Under the pieces are notes generated by a model. The model made no database searches. It had not been told where the DNA came from and worked only from the letters and a program-made list of their open reading frames with translations. Below are positions 17,191 through 26,031 of a stretch of DNA of 63,671 nucleotides, one piece after another (the first letter of the stretch is position 1; each line of letters starts with the position of its first letter). Made by a program: the position numbers and the translations under genes. Origin of the DNA: Cohnella sp. (GTDB taxonomy: Bacteria > Bacillota > Bacilli > Paenibacillales > Paenibacillaceae); NCBI GenBank assembly GCA_028287445.1, contig JAQBPQ010000141.1, positions 1 to 63,671 of the forward strand. The letters are read 5' to 3'.

Positions 17191-17778
17191 ATGAACATTT
17201 ATACACGGACCGGAGATGAAGGAAACACTTCGGTGATCGGCGGCGGCCGGGTGGCCAAGGATGATCTCCGGGTCGAAGCATATGGAACCGTAGACGAGCT
17301 TAATGCTTTCGTGGGGCAGGCGGCCGCCTGGACGGCGGACGACAGCGGCGGGCTCTGGAGCGACATGACCGAAAGGCTGCTCTGGATTCAGCATGAATTG
17401 TTTGATTGCGGCTCTGATTTGTCCTATGCCGATCCCGTGCCCGACAAGATGAAAGTGTCGGAACAGATGGCCTCTCGTCTGGAATTATGGATCGACGAAT
17501 ACGACAATGAAACCGCACCGATTGAGCGGTTTATTCTTCCAGGCGGCAGCCAGCCTGCGGCTCTGCTGCATGTATGCCGGACCGTTTGCCGGCGGGCGGA
17601 ACGCCGCGTGGTCACCTTGGCCGCGCAACGGCCTTGTCCGGCAGAGGTGCGGCGGTACTTAAACCGGCTGTCTGACTTTTTCTTCACCGCTGCCCGGGCG
17701 GCGAACGCCCGTCTGGGTGTGACGGATGTCGAATACGAACGCGGAGCGGCGGTATTCCGGCGGAGGCCGCAGGAGTGA
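17191..17778 (+). CDS. Cob(I)alamin adenosyltransferase, PduO type
   Basis: Enzyme of 195 aa that transfers the adenosyl group of ATP to cob(I)alamin. The N-terminal ATP-binding stretch is IYTRTGDEGNTSVIGG. The helical bundle has the conserved VEAYGTVDELNAFVG, and the C-terminal third carries CRTVCRRAERRVV and LNRLSDFFFTAARAAN, both hallmarks of the PduO family. ATG 17191 follows AACGGAGGAAT. It overlaps the next gene (RluA family) by 4 bp at GTGA. No other cobalamin gene is in the window, so the role may be salvage. Confidence 0.92.
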   Translation: MNIYTRTGDEGNTSVIGGGRVAKDDLRVEAYGTVDELNAFVGQAAAWTADDSGGLWSDMTERLLWIQHELFDCGSDLSYADPVPDKMKVSEQMASRLELWIDEYDNETAPIERFILPGGSQPAALLHVCRTVCRRAERRVVTLAAQRPCPAEVRRYLNRLSDFFFTAARAANARLGVTDVEYERGAAVFRRRPQE

Positions 17779-18794
17779 ACCGAGAGATTGCCAACAAATA
17801 TTACAGCCCGCTCGTCCATGTGGCAGACTCCGCGGACGACGGAAGGCTGCTTTACCGTGTGTTGCAGCGCCGGTTCGGCATGTCCCGGCGGCTGCTCGTC
17901 CGGTTGAAGACGACGGAGGAAGGGATTATCGTGAACGGCCGGCGAGCCCGTACCATTGATCCGGTATCGGCGGGAGACCGCATTGAGCTGCGGATCGAAC
18001 GAGAGGAATCGCCTGATATTTTGCCTGAACCGATGGAGCTCAACATCGTTCTCGAAGATGAACATTTGCTGGTCGTCAACAAGCCGGCGGGCCAAATTGT
18101 GCATCCGACGACAGGTCATTATTTGGGTACGATGGCGAATGGCATTGTCCATTATTGGCGGGAGCGGGGCGAAATCTGCCGCTTCCATCCGGTTCATCGG
18201 CTCGATGAGTTTACGTCCGGCTTGGTCGTGGTGGCCAAGCACGCCTATGCCCATCATCAGTTGTCGGAACAGATGGCCGCGGGCGGCATGGAGAAGCATT
18301 ACCGCGCTTACGTGTACGGGCAGCCGCCGGAGAGGATCGGTGAAGTGAATGCGCCGATTGACCGGTCCTCGGAGGATCCGCATCGGCGTGTTGTGCGGGA
18401 TGACGGTGCACCTTCGCTCACCTTTTATGAAGTGGCTGAATCTTATCCATGTAACGCATCGGTGTTGGACATTCGGCTCGGGACAGGCCGGACGCACCAG
18501 ATCCGGGTGCATATGCTGCATATCGGATGTCCCTTGATCGGCGACGATTATTATTCGGACGAGAGGTGGAAGGCTTCACCTTTGGCTGCCGAGTTGGCGG
18601 GTGTCATTCGCAGGCAGGCGCTGCATGCCATGACACTCGTTTTCTCCCATCCGATCACCGGAGAGAGGCTTCAACTGGACGCGGCATTGCCGGAAGATTT
18701 GCGCAGGTTGGGAATGACACTTTCGGCACATACGAGTCCTGCTGCGGGGGCATCTGAGACAATAACGGGAGAGGGGCCACAGGCACGGCAATGA
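17775..18794 (+). CDS. RluA-family pseudouridine synthase
   Basis: RNA pseudouridine synthase of 339 aa. An S4-like N-terminal domain (about 15-80) is followed by the catalytic core. The catalytic Asp is in VHRLDEFTSGLVVVAK, where most family members have HRLDxxTSG. Other marks are LLVVNKPAGQIVHPT and the C-terminal LGTGRTHQIRVHMLHIGCPLIGDDYY. It modifies uridine in 23S rRNA or tRNA; the target cannot be assigned. It starts with GTG at 17775, overlapping the adenosyltransferase stop, and its last bases overlap the ArsC-like gene. Confidence 0.9.
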   Translation: MNREIANKYYSPLVHVADSADDGRLLYRVLQRRFGMSRRLLVRLKTTEEGIIVNGRRARTIDPVSAGDRIELRIEREESPDILPEPMELNIVLEDEHLLVVNKPAGQIVHPTTGHYLGTMANGIVHYWRERGEICRFHPVHRLDEFTSGLVVVAKHAYAHHQLSEQMAAGGMEKHYRAYVYGQPPERIGEVNAPIDRSSEDPHRRVVRDDGAPSLTFYEVAESYPCNASVLDIRLGTGRTHQIRVHMLHIGCPLIGDDYYSDERWKASPLAAELAGVIRRQALHAMTLVFSHPITGERLQLDAALPEDLRRLGMTLSAHTSPAAGASETITGEGPQARQ

Positions 18795-19153
18795 AAAAGC
18801 AAAAGCTGACGGTGTATCATTATCCACCATGCGATACTTGCCGGGCGGCGGTCAAGTCGCTCAAGGAACGCGGATTTGAATTGGATCTGCATAATTTGTG
18901 GGAGGAAACACCTTCCGCTGCAGTTTTGAAGAAGTGGATTGGGCTCAGCGGCCTTCCGATTTCCAAATGGTTTAATGTGTCGGGCGAGGCCTACCGGGAG
19001 CTGGGATTGAAGGATAAGCTGCCCGGCATGTCCGAAGATGACAAAATCGCTCTGCTCGCCGGTAACGGACGACTGATCAAACGGCCGGTTGTAACCGATG
19101 GACAGAGGGTGACCGTGGGCTACAAGGAAGAGGAGTACAATCGCGTTTGGTGA
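18791..19153 (+). CDS. ArsC/Spx-family thioredoxin-fold protein
   Basis: Protein of 120 aa with the Spx/ArsC fold (YusI/YffB-like). The N-terminus has YHYPPCDTCRAAVKSL, where Cys-x2-Cys is the redox switch seen in Spx and MgsR. Later come LSGLPISKWFNVSGEAYRELGL and RPVVTDGQRVTVGYKEEEY, both standard in this family. Spx itself contacts the RNA polymerase alpha subunit. The RPV motif fits an ArsC-like reductase at least as well. It overlaps both neighbours by 4 bp, so it belongs to the adenosyltransferase operon. Confidence 0.82.
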   Translation: MKKQKLTVYHYPPCDTCRAAVKSLKERGFELDLHNLWEETPSAAVLKKWIGLSGLPISKWFNVSGEAYRELGLKDKLPGMSEDDKIALLAGNGRLIKRPVVTDGQRVTVGYKEEEYNRVW

Positions 19154-20268
19154 AATCAAGTCAGGATCGAACGGAATGGGGAGTGAAGGTGTCTTTGCCG
19201 AATCAGGAACGCAAGCTGCAGTCGAAACCCAACGGAAAAGGAACATGGGCGGCGGGAGCCGGTATCCTGCTCCTTCTGACCAAGTTCAAAACGGCACTGT
19301 TTTTTTTGTTAAAGGCCGGAAAGCCATTGTGGACGATGGTTCTCAGCATTGGAGCGTACGCGCTGATCTCTCCATGGACGTTCGCGGTCGGCTTTGTCCT
19401 GCTGTTGTTCGTGCATGAGATGGGCCATGTGCTGGCGGCGCGTCGCAAAGGACTGCCGGTATCCGCACCGGTGTTCATTCCGTTCCTCGGAGCATTGATT
19501 TTACTCAAAAGACATCCGAAAGACGCGGAAACGGAGGCTTTTATCGGGATGGGCGGTCCGGTGCTCGGCAGTGTCGGGGCGTTCGTCTGTTATGCGATCG
19601 GATATGGGACCGGATATGAGATCTGGTACGCGCTTGCCTATGCGGGATTTTTCCTCAATTTGCTCAATCTGATGCCGATTCATCCGCTTGACGGGGGACG
19701 AATCGTCACGGCGGTTAGCCGTTGGCTGTGGCTGATCGGAGTCATTGCGGGGCCATTTGTGATCTGGCGCTTCGGCGGCTTTATTTTCATTTACATCTGG
19801 CTGCTGTTTTTATGGGAAATGTATAAGCGATTCTTCCGCAACCGTCGGAAGGCCGCTTCCTACGTCGTGGAAGGGGAATATCACGCAACCTTGGATCCCT
19901 CACTGCCTGGATGGTTTCTGTCGGGTGGATCTCATCGTAGGGAACTGCCGTATACCGCTTATTGCCGGTTGGACGGTGAGCATGTGGTCGAGTTTTGGTG
20001 GGAGCCGCTTTCGTTTAAGGGAGAACTGAGTTTGTCTCAGCCATGTCTGATCGATAAAGTCGTGTTAACGAATGTCACTGTACCGGCTAATACTAGCGAG
20101 CTGAAGTTTACGGTCCGGATGGAGGGTACTCGCTTCGAGCCGGATCGGTATTACGAGGTCCCTCTCCGCGTGCGGATCCGCATGGGATTGATGTATGGGG
20201 GCTTGATCGCGGTTTTGTTTTATATGATCTGGAAAATAGGTGAAACGGGATTGGTTGCTCCTTTATAG
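19150..20268 (+). CDS. Site-2 protease-family (M50) membrane metalloprotease
   Basis: Polytopic membrane protein of about 372 aa. The zinc site is HEMGH (about residue 95) in VLLLFVHEMGHVLAARR, with the third ligand Asp in NLMPIHPLDGGRIVTA. About six helices are visible, then a soluble C-terminal domain (about 235-345) of beta-rich sequence and a last helix (about 346-366). M50 proteases cut transmembrane substrates inside the bilayer. The C-terminal domain is not a PDZ and I do not recognise it. The start is uncertain: GTG 19150 overlaps the preceding stop, while GTG 19189 sits behind a better SD (TGGGGAG). Confidence 0.82.
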   Translation: MKSSQDRTEWGVKVSLPNQERKLQSKPNGKGTWAAGAGILLLLTKFKTALFFLLKAGKPLWTMVLSIGAYALISPWTFAVGFVLLLFVHEMGHVLAARRKGLPVSAPVFIPFLGALILLKRHPKDAETEAFIGMGGPVLGSVGAFVCYAIGYGTGYEIWYALAYAGFFLNLLNLMPIHPLDGGRIVTAVSRWLWLIGVIAGPFVIWRFGGFIFIYIWLLFLWEMYKRFFRNRRKAASYVVEGEYHATLDPSLPGWFLSGGSHRRELPYTAYCRLDGEHVVEFWWEPLSFKGELSLSQPCLIDKVVLTNVTVPANTSELKFTVRMEGTRFEPDRYYEVPLRVRIRMGLMYGGLIAVLFYMIWKIGETGLVAPL

Positions 20269-20304
20269 GGGCTGTTGCGTGGGGGGAGAGGGAAGGAGCG
20301 CATC

Positions 20305-21495
20305 ATGGCGGAAACGAAATGGAGATCCGGACGGCTGGATCGGCTTGGATCGGCTATCTTCGCGGAAGTGGCGGCATGGAAAGCGGAAGCCAGGCAACAT
20401 GGAAAAGACGTGATTTCGCTCGATATCGGGAGTCCCGATCAGCCGCCGGCGGAAGAGGTGCGGCAGGCATTGGCAGCGGCAAGTTTGCGTCTCGACCTGT
20501 ATCGGTACCCTGGAACGGAGGGGTCGGAGCGGTTTCGCGCGGCGGTCGTGCGTTGGTTCCACCACCGCTTCGGGGTCGAGCTCGATCCGGTGCACGAGGT
20601 ACTGTCGCTCATGGGGACGCAGGATGGTCTTGGCCATTTGCCGCTGGCCATCAGTGATCCGGGCGACGCGGCATTGCTGCCGGATCCCGGATATCCGATC
20701 TACGGAGCGGGATTGGCCGTTGCCGGTGTAGAAGCGATTCCCCTTCCATTGATGGAGCAGAACGGGTATCTGCCTGATTTCGATGCCATCCCGGACGCGG
20801 TATGGGAACGAGTAAAATTCATGATTCTCAATTATCCGAGCAACCCGTTGTCGGCAGTGGCCGATCTCGCTTTCTTTGAGAAGGCCGTCGATACGGCGAG
20901 ACGACGCGGAGTATTGCTCGTGCACGATAATGCTTACAGCGAGATGGCATTTGACGGTTTCCGGCCGCCGAGTGTGCTGGAGGTGCCCGGCGCGTTCGAA
21001 GTGGCGGTGGAGTTTCATTCGCTATCGAAGTCGTTTCACATGGCGGGCACACGGCTTGGATTTGCGGTGGGCAACCGGCAGGCGTTGGACTCGCTGCGGG
21101 CACTCAAGAACAACCTCGACTTCGGCGTATTTCACGGCATTCAGGAAGCGGGTGTAGCCGCGCTGGAAATGGATATGCGGGAACCGCGGCCGGTGGCGGA
21201 GCTATATGAGCGGCGGCGGAATGTTTTGGTCGACGGCTTGCGGCGAGCGGGTTGGGATGTGCCGTCGCCGCGGGCGACGATGTTTGTGTGGGCGCCGGTG
21301 CCGGCGGGCTGGTCTTCGCGGAGTTTCTCCCGCGAAATGCTGGCCGGGTCGGGCGTGGCCAGCATTCCCGGCGACGCCTTCGGCGCGCGGGGGGAAGGCT
21401 TTGTCCGGCTGGCGCTTGTCGAGCCGGAAGATCGCTTGCGCGAGGCCCCCGAGCGGATCGGCAAGTTCCTGCGCGCCGCGGATCCGAAGAAGTGA
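20305..21495 (+). CDS. Class I aminotransferase (LL-DAP/aspartate aminotransferase-like)
   Basis: PLP-dependent aminotransferase of 396 aa. Visible marks are ISLDIGSPDQPP near the N-terminus, LNYPSNPLSAVADLAFFEKAV (Asn), LLVHDNAYSEMAFDG (Asp, Tyr), and the PLP lysine in FHSLSKSFHMAGTRLGFAVGN. GEGFVRLALVEPEDRL at the end supplies the carboxylate-binding Arg. The overall pattern is close to DapL/PatA-like enzymes. The substrate cannot be assigned. ATG 20305 follows GGAAGGAG. An open frame to 20275 lacks an SD. Confidence 0.82.
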   Translation: MAETKWRSGRLDRLGSAIFAEVAAWKAEARQHGKDVISLDIGSPDQPPAEEVRQALAAASLRLDLYRYPGTEGSERFRAAVVRWFHHRFGVELDPVHEVLSLMGTQDGLGHLPLAISDPGDAALLPDPGYPIYGAGLAVAGVEAIPLPLMEQNGYLPDFDAIPDAVWERVKFMILNYPSNPLSAVADLAFFEKAVDTARRRGVLLVHDNAYSEMAFDGFRPPSVLEVPGAFEVAVEFHSLSKSFHMAGTRLGFAVGNRQALDSLRALKNNLDFGVFHGIQEAGVAALEMDMREPRPVAELYERRRNVLVDGLRRAGWDVPSPRATMFVWAPVPAGWSSRSFSREMLAGSGVASIPGDAFGARGEGFVRLALVEPEDRLREAPERIGKFLRAADPKK

Positions 21496-21808
21496 GCGGC
21501 TTGTGCGCTTGCCGTGACCAGCTAAAATAGCAACTTTCCGCTCCTTCTTGCGATCGCAGCAAAGCCAGAGTTCCTCGTATAGCAGCTCCCTGCTACTTAA
21601 CCCTGATAAACTAACGCTAGAGCGCCGCCCATAGTAGCTCTGTGCTCCGTACGGGAACGTGGCGATTATGGGAGAATAGGCAATTGCGGATGAATGTTAC
21701 GCTATTGCATAGAATCGGATACTTAGGGCTAAATATCGGAACTACGCGCCGGTAAGTCTAGCATGGATTCCTAATCATTTTTGATCATAGAAAGGAGATT
21801 GGCTCGAC
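21496..21808. other. Intergenic region with near-repeated TAGCAGCTCC-type words
   Basis: No gene is seen in these 313 bp. Two related words occur about 60 bp apart: CGTATAGCAGCTCCCTGCT (from about 21577) and CATAGTAGCTCTGTGCTCCGT (from about 21630). Each holds a small inverted repeat (AGCAG...CTGCT; AGCTC...GTGCT). The 3' end holds the SD AAAGGAG of the exonuclease gene. No clear promoter or terminator was found. Confidence 0.3.
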
Positions 21809-22693
21809 ATGTTACAACAATCGAACGGCGACACTCCATCGGTATTGCTGGTTGACGGGATGGCGCTGCTTTTTCGAGCTTACTTCGGCACCGCTTGGGG
21901 CGGTTCGGTAAAGAAAAATCGGGACGGTGTTCCGGTGAACGCGGTTCACGGTTTTCTTCGCATCCTCGGCGATGCCGTGCGCAGAATCAAGCCGACCCAC
22001 CTCGTCTGCTGCTGGGATTTGGCCGGGGGTTCGTTCCGCGCTAACGATTTCCCGGATTACAAAGGCAATCGGCCGGAAGCTCCTGAAGATCTCATCCCGC
22101 AGTTTGAGCTCATCAAAACCGTAACCGAACACTTCGGCATCCTCAATGTAAGTTCGGAAGGCTATGAGGCGGACGATTGCATCGGAACCCTCGCGCGCCG
22201 ATTTGCTGTGGAAACCGAAGTGTTCGTCCTCACGGGTGATCACGATCTTCTACAGTTGGTGGACGAGCGTATTTCCGTTGTCATCATGAAGAAGGGTCAG
22301 GGCAATTATGCCGTTTATACGCCTGCTTTCCTGTTGGAAGAGCGGCAAATGACCGCGGCCCAAATTATCGATCTCAAAGGGCTGATGGGAGACACGAGCG
22401 ACAACTATCCAGGCGTACGGGGAATCGGCGAGAAAACGGCACTGAAACTGCTCCAGGAATATGCGTCCATCGAGGGCATTTTGACGAACCTTAACCAGCT
22501 TCCGCCGGCCATTCGCAAAAAAATTGAAGCGGATTTGGACATGCTCCATTTATCCCGGCGTCTGGCGACCATTCATTGCGAAGCGCCGCTTACGGTTGAA
22601 CTGTCCGAGTGTCTCTGGATTGTGGACCGCGACCGGGTGACGGCCATTTGCGAACATGTGGAATTCCGGGATGCCCTGCGCTGGATCGGTTAA
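21809..22693 (+). CDS. 5'-3' exonuclease (YpcP/PolA N-terminal-like)
   Basis: FEN-type nuclease of 294 aa, equivalent to the N-terminal 5' nuclease domain of DNA polymerase I without the polymerase. Metal-binding acidic residues are visible in LLVDGMALLFRAYF, DFPDYKGNRPEAPEDL, SSEGYEADDCIGTLAR and VLTGDHDLLQLV. The helix-hairpin-helix is LKGLMGDTSDNYPGVRGIGEKTALKLL. It would remove RNA primers or flaps. SD AAAGGAG precedes ATG 21809. It appears monocistronic. Confidence 0.92.
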   Translation: MLQQSNGDTPSVLLVDGMALLFRAYFGTAWGGSVKKNRDGVPVNAVHGFLRILGDAVRRIKPTHLVCCWDLAGGSFRANDFPDYKGNRPEAPEDLIPQFELIKTVTEHFGILNVSSEGYEADDCIGTLARRFAVETEVFVLTGDHDLLQLVDERISVVIMKKGQGNYAVYTPAFLLEERQMTAAQIIDLKGLMGDTSDNYPGVRGIGEKTALKLLQEYASIEGILTNLNQLPPAIRKKIEADLDMLHLSRRLATIHCEAPLTVELSECLWIVDRDRVTAICEHVEFRDALRWIG

Positions 22694-22714
22694 TCGAATA
22701 TCTTCTCCCAGCGT

Positions 22715-22996
22715 CTATCCGAACGTATCGTCTTCCCCGTCGGCATGGTCATGAAGCTGATGATCTCCCGGGTAATCTCGGTCTAATCCGGCGTGCAGTT
22801 CGCGGTTCTCGTACGTGTAAGTGTTTGGAGGACGCTGGTCGTCCCTCCAAGGCGTACTTTTACCCAGCGATTCCACGGTAATGGAGGAGCCGTAGGGTCC
22901 TTCCGGGAACTCTTCGGCCGTAAGGTCGTTGCGCCGGGATTCTACTGTGGACAAATCGGGATCCGGCTGCTTTTTTTCGGGAAGAAACGGCGCCAT
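22715..22996 (-). CDS. Small conserved hypothetical protein
   Basis: Acidic soluble protein of 93 aa, rich in Pro, Asp and Glu and with no membrane segment. The central part EEFPEGPYGSSITVESLG and the following STPWRDDQRPPNTYTYENRELH look like a conserved short family of this bacterial group, but I cannot name a function. The minus-strand ATG at 22996 is preceded by GAGGGGGG. It converges on the exonuclease gene with only 21 bp between the stops. Confidence 0.65.
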   Translation of the reverse strand: MAPFLPEKKQPDPDLSTVESRRNDLTAEEFPEGPYGSSITVESLGKSTPWRDDQRPPNTYTYENRELHAGLDRDYPGDHQLHDHADGEDDTFG

Positions 22997-23054
22997 CGGA
23001 AAACCCCCCTCTTAATGGATCGATTTTCGATAGGTTATCCGCCTTATGTAAAAA

Positions 23055-23351
23055 TTAATCGGTAAAATGGACTTCCCCCAACACGAGCATGAGAAACTGC
23101 GCAAGCTCGGCAGCTTCTTCTTCGTTGATTCGGAAGATCGATTCGAGTACCCCTTCTTCCTCCAAATCATCGGATCCCAAAACCCCGCTCCGTCCGGATT
23201 GCATGTCGGTGACCAGTTTTTTGCCGTAAAAACGGTTGGTTGTCAAAATGACCAGATCAAAACGATAAAGTCCCGGTGTCACAAACGTCACAAAACGGGT
23301 CGATGTCTGTTCAGTGCTGTCGGACAGGAAATCAAAATCTTTCATATGCAA
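23055..23351 (-). CDS. DUF3055-family protein
   Basis: Soluble protein of about 98 aa. It shows the DUF3055 pattern TRFVTFVTPGLYRFDLVILTTNRFYGKKLVTDMQSGRSGVLGSDD, then an acidic EEEGVLESIFRINEEEAAELAQFL. The best start is a TTG at 23351, 8 nt after AAGGAGGG. An ATG two codons later (23345) sits 15 nt from the SD. The frame extends to 23498, but that part does not resemble the family. Function is unknown. Confidence 0.75.
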   Translation of the reverse strand: MHMKDFDFLSDSTEQTSTRFVTFVTPGLYRFDLVILTTNRFYGKKLVTDMQSGRSGVLGSDDLEEEGVLESIFRINEEEAAELAQFLMLVLGEVHFTD

Positions 23352-23627
23352 GGCCGGAGCCCTCCTTATCTGTGTTCGTGTAATGCTCATTATACGTGAA
23401 AGACCCCGCCTGCCCAAGAGAACCTTTGAACTTGTCCTCATACGGGAACTGTACCCCTTGTCAAATTGCCGCTTTTTTGCTAATCTGGAATCGTTCAAGG
23501 CTGTTGGAATGAGGAAGCACCTCTCCGCCGTTCGCGCGGGAGGTGCTTTTTTTGGCGTTCCGGGACGGCGGGGGCGGCCGGACTCATTTTACGGATCCCG
23601 CGAGAAGCGGGCAGAGGAGGAAACGTC

Positions 23628-24623
23628 ATGCAGATTGTGTTTTTGAACCGGCTGGACCGTGTGGACGCCCGGGGAGAGGATCGGGGACAGGTGTTCATCG
23701 GGGAGCAGCAGGGAACTTGGACGGCCGGATGGCGGACAAGCGATGCCCAGTCGGGCGCAGAGGAAGAAATCTGGTATGAGGGAATCAGTTGGGAAGAGCT
23801 GCTCGCTGCGTTCCGCCACGGAGCCGCAGGCAAAATGAGGGAAGGCTTTCGGCCGATGATCGACGGGATGCTGGATGAGCCGGTATGGGAGCGGAAACCG
23901 CAGCAAGCGGTGATGCTGCAGTGCTACGCCGATCTTCAGGAAGCGGATCCGGATCTGGTCAACCGACTGCGCTTATGGCGGAGGGCCAAGGCATCGGAGG
24001 AAGGACGGTCCGCTTATTTGGTGGCCACCAATCGGGAGCTGCAGCTGCTCGCTGTTTTCCGTCCCGCCACCCCGGAGGAGCTTGGCCATATCCCGGGATT
24101 CGCCAAGTTAAAGACGGAGAGGTACGGCAGCGATTTGTCGGAAATGTTCAAGGGTATGCCCAGAGAGCATGCGTTTCCTCTTGATTGGGTTAGCCAAGCC
24201 GTCGACCCGGAACGATTCGCGGAGTGGACGTTCCGCCAGAAGGAGCAGAAATACGGCAAGACGCTGGCTTCCGTTCGCGACAAACGGTCTTTACTGAATG
24301 CCATTCGGGAAGGGCAGTCATTGGCCGACATGGAAAGCCTGCTGCAGTGCTCCCGCCGACAATTGGTGGAGCGGATTGAGCGACTCGACGAGGAAGGTTA
24401 TGACGTGCTGCCCATTATCGACCGGGAGCTTACGGCCGTCACGGCGGAGGAGTGGACGCAAGCCTCCGAAGCGATGGTGGAGCTAGGCGATCGCTATCTG
24501 AAGCCGCTGCTCCTCAAACTTTACGGCGAGGCGACCGGCGGCGATCAAGAAGTGGAACGGCAGTACGAGAGACTGCGCATGATGCGAATCCGGTTCCGCC
24601 GCGAACGGCAGACGGCCATTTAA
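23628..24623 (+). CDS. HRDC-domain protein
   Basis: Protein of 331 aa. The N-terminal ~110 residues are a domain I do not recognise. Residues about 112-180 are an HRDC domain (LRLWRRAKASEEGRSAYLVATNRELQLLAVFRP, then LGHIPGFAKLKTERYG), a nucleic-acid-binding module of RecQ and RNase D. A C-terminal helical part (about 215-275) with GQSLADMESLLQCSRRQLVERIERL looks like the helix-turn-helix that follows HRDC in RecQ-type proteins. No helicase or nuclease motif is present, so it is likely an accessory DNA- or RNA-binding protein. ATG 23628 follows GAGGAGG. Confidence 0.8.
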   Translation: MQIVFLNRLDRVDARGEDRGQVFIGEQQGTWTAGWRTSDAQSGAEEEIWYEGISWEELLAAFRHGAAGKMREGFRPMIDGMLDEPVWERKPQQAVMLQCYADLQEADPDLVNRLRLWRRAKASEEGRSAYLVATNRELQLLAVFRPATPEELGHIPGFAKLKTERYGSDLSEMFKGMPREHAFPLDWVSQAVDPERFAEWTFRQKEQKYGKTLASVRDKRSLLNAIREGQSLADMESLLQCSRRQLVERIERLDEEGYDVLPIIDRELTAVTAEEWTQASEAMVELGDRYLKPLLLKLYGEATGGDQEVERQYERLRMMRIRFRRERQTAI

Positions 24624-24649
24624 GTCGCAGTCCCTCTTTATCGCATGAC

Positions 24650-24706
24650 AAAAGGCTGTCCATCGGTTTCATTTCACCGTTGGACAGCCCTTATGTCTGT
24701 TTTTGA
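24650..24706. terminator. Bidirectional terminator between the HRDC gene and corA
   Basis: GGCTGTCCA ... TGGACAGCC stem with CTTATGTCTGTTTTTG on the plus side and CTTTTGTC on the minus side. It can serve both convergent genes. Confidence 0.75.
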
Positions 24707-24715
24707 GGGGGGTGT

Positions 24716-25651
24716 TTACAGCCAATCCTTCCTGCGGAAAAAATAAAACATGCCGAATCCGAGCAAGACCATGATAATCATCAACACCACGGCGCCATAA
24801 TGATGATGCATGCCCGGAATGTAGGGAAAGTTCATCCCATATACTCCGGTAATGAAAGTAAGCGGCATGAAAATGGTCGTCAATGCGGTGAATACGCGCA
24901 TGATTTCGTTCGCACGGTTGGCCACGCTGGATTGGTAGGCCTCGCGCAAGTTGCCCATGAGGTCGCGATAAGTTTCGAAGGTTTCAAAAATTTTGACGGC
25001 GTTCTCGTGGATGTCGCCGAAATATTTTTGCAGTTGGTCATCGATGAGCCGCAGATCCTTTTTGTTCAAGGTTGCGATCACGTCACGCTGCGGACCCAGC
25101 ACTTTTTTGAGCCATAAAATCTCGCTGCGAAGACCGATGATTTGTGTGAGATGCGTCTTGTTCGTATGCATCAGGATATCTTCTTCCAATCCTTCGATCC
25201 TGGCTTCAATCCTGTCCCCGACAATGAAGTAATTATCGACGACGGTGTCGACAAGGTGATACAGGAATCGATCTGCACTTCCGACTTCCTGTTCCAATAA
25301 TACGGGTTTAATACTGCGCAGTTCATTGATTCGCTGGCGAGTAACGGTAATGAGATAATGACGTCCGAGAAAAATGTTCAAGGCACGCAAGAAAATCTCT
25401 TCATCATCGAATCGGATGCTGTTGATCACGAGAAAGTATTGGCCCTCGTATATTTCCAGCTTTGGCCGCTGCTCTTCTTCGGTCAGACAGTCTTCGACCG
25501 CCAGATCATGAAGTCCGAACAGAGGTTGAAGCACGGCTAGATCGTCCAGGTCGGCGTCGATCCAATAAAAGCCCTCAGAAGGGGGGGTTACGGCTTCATT
25601 AATTTCTTCCACCGGCGTAAATACGCCGTTGTGAACCAAACGGATTTTCAT
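24716..25651 (-). CDS. corA: CorA-family magnesium/cobalt transporter
   Basis: Divalent-cation channel of 311 aa forming pentamers in the membrane. A large acidic cytoplasmic domain (about 1-250) is followed by two helices (about 254-274 and 288-305). Between them lies the selectivity motif in FITGVYGMNFPYIPGM (Gly-Met-Asn), and the end is the basic tail FFRRKDWL. The start is the ATG at 25651 after AAAGGAGGGAC on the minus strand. It is preceded by an unusually long leader (to about 25911) with its own terminator hairpin, so it is probably controlled by transcription attenuation. Confidence 0.95.
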   Translation of the reverse strand: MKIRLVHNGVFTPVEEINEAVTPPSEGFYWIDADLDDLAVLQPLFGLHDLAVEDCLTEEEQRPKLEIYEGQYFLVINSIRFDDEEIFLRALNIFLGRHYLITVTRQRINELRSIKPVLLEQEVGSADRFLYHLVDTVVDNYFIVGDRIEARIEGLEEDILMHTNKTHLTQIIGLRSEILWLKKVLGPQRDVIATLNKKDLRLIDDQLQKYFGDIHENAVKIFETFETYRDLMGNLREAYQSSVANRANEIMRVFTALTTIFMPLTFITGVYGMNFPYIPGMHHHYGAVVLMIIMVLLGFGMFYFFRRKDWL

Positions 25652-25739
25652 GGATGTCCCTCCTTTACTGTTAACGCCGGTCGAATCCTCATCCGATTAA
25701 CGGTAAGGGTTCGAGTTAGCAGTCAGGCATCCATCGGCT

Positions 25740-25911
25740 AATAAAAGGATCAGCCTACCCGGCGAAGCCGGACAAGGCGTGGATCCCCCAATCGGAATAC
25801 CCTCCTGCGATCAGGATCACACGATGACAACTAGGCCTCGGATGATCTCCTTCCATGTCCGGCTCACCCCTCAAAGTCCGTATTTTCCGGCGCCTTGGCG
25901 CCCGGTGGACG
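25740..25911 (-). promoter_or_regulatory. Attenuator-like leader of corA (candidate riboswitch)
   Basis: The corA mRNA would carry about 260 nt of leader. On the minus strand, GGATC ... GCCT ... CCGGC-TTC-GCCGG ... AGGC ... GATCC (plus 25747-25786) is followed by CTTTTAT, an intrinsic terminator inside the leader. Its 5' arm GGATCCAC (25779-25786) can instead pair with GTGATCC 28 nt upstream (25814-25820), which would block the terminator. Two exclusive folds upstream of a Mg transporter suggest a metal-sensing riboswitch. The sequence does not convincingly match the M-box consensus as I know it. Confidence 0.5.
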
Positions 25912-25916
25912 TGATA

Positions 25917-25945
25917 AGTATAAGCCCGGCCTGTAATTGTTTCAA
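25917..25945 (-). promoter_or_regulatory. sigma-A promoter of corA
   Basis: On the minus strand, TTGAAA (25945-25940), a 17-bp spacer, then TATACT (25922-25917). Transcription would begin near 25911, about 260 nt before the corA ATG. Confidence 0.65.
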
Positions 25946-26031
25946 GAATAATTTCAGCGAAGAAGTACTATCATTATGCCTGAAATCGTATCCGCAAGTC
26001 CGTTTGATCGACTCCTTTTATGTGTATAACA

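Noticed and set aside
17424-18521. 365-codon minus-strand frame
   Set aside because: Antisense to the cobalamin adenosyltransferase and RluA genes; His/Arg-rich shadow translation.
25652-25911. Assignment of the corA leader as a standard M-box
   Set aside because: The architecture fits, but the conserved GUUAGGUGAGGCUCC-type and GGAUGCUUGUCC-type stretches could not be matched with confidence.
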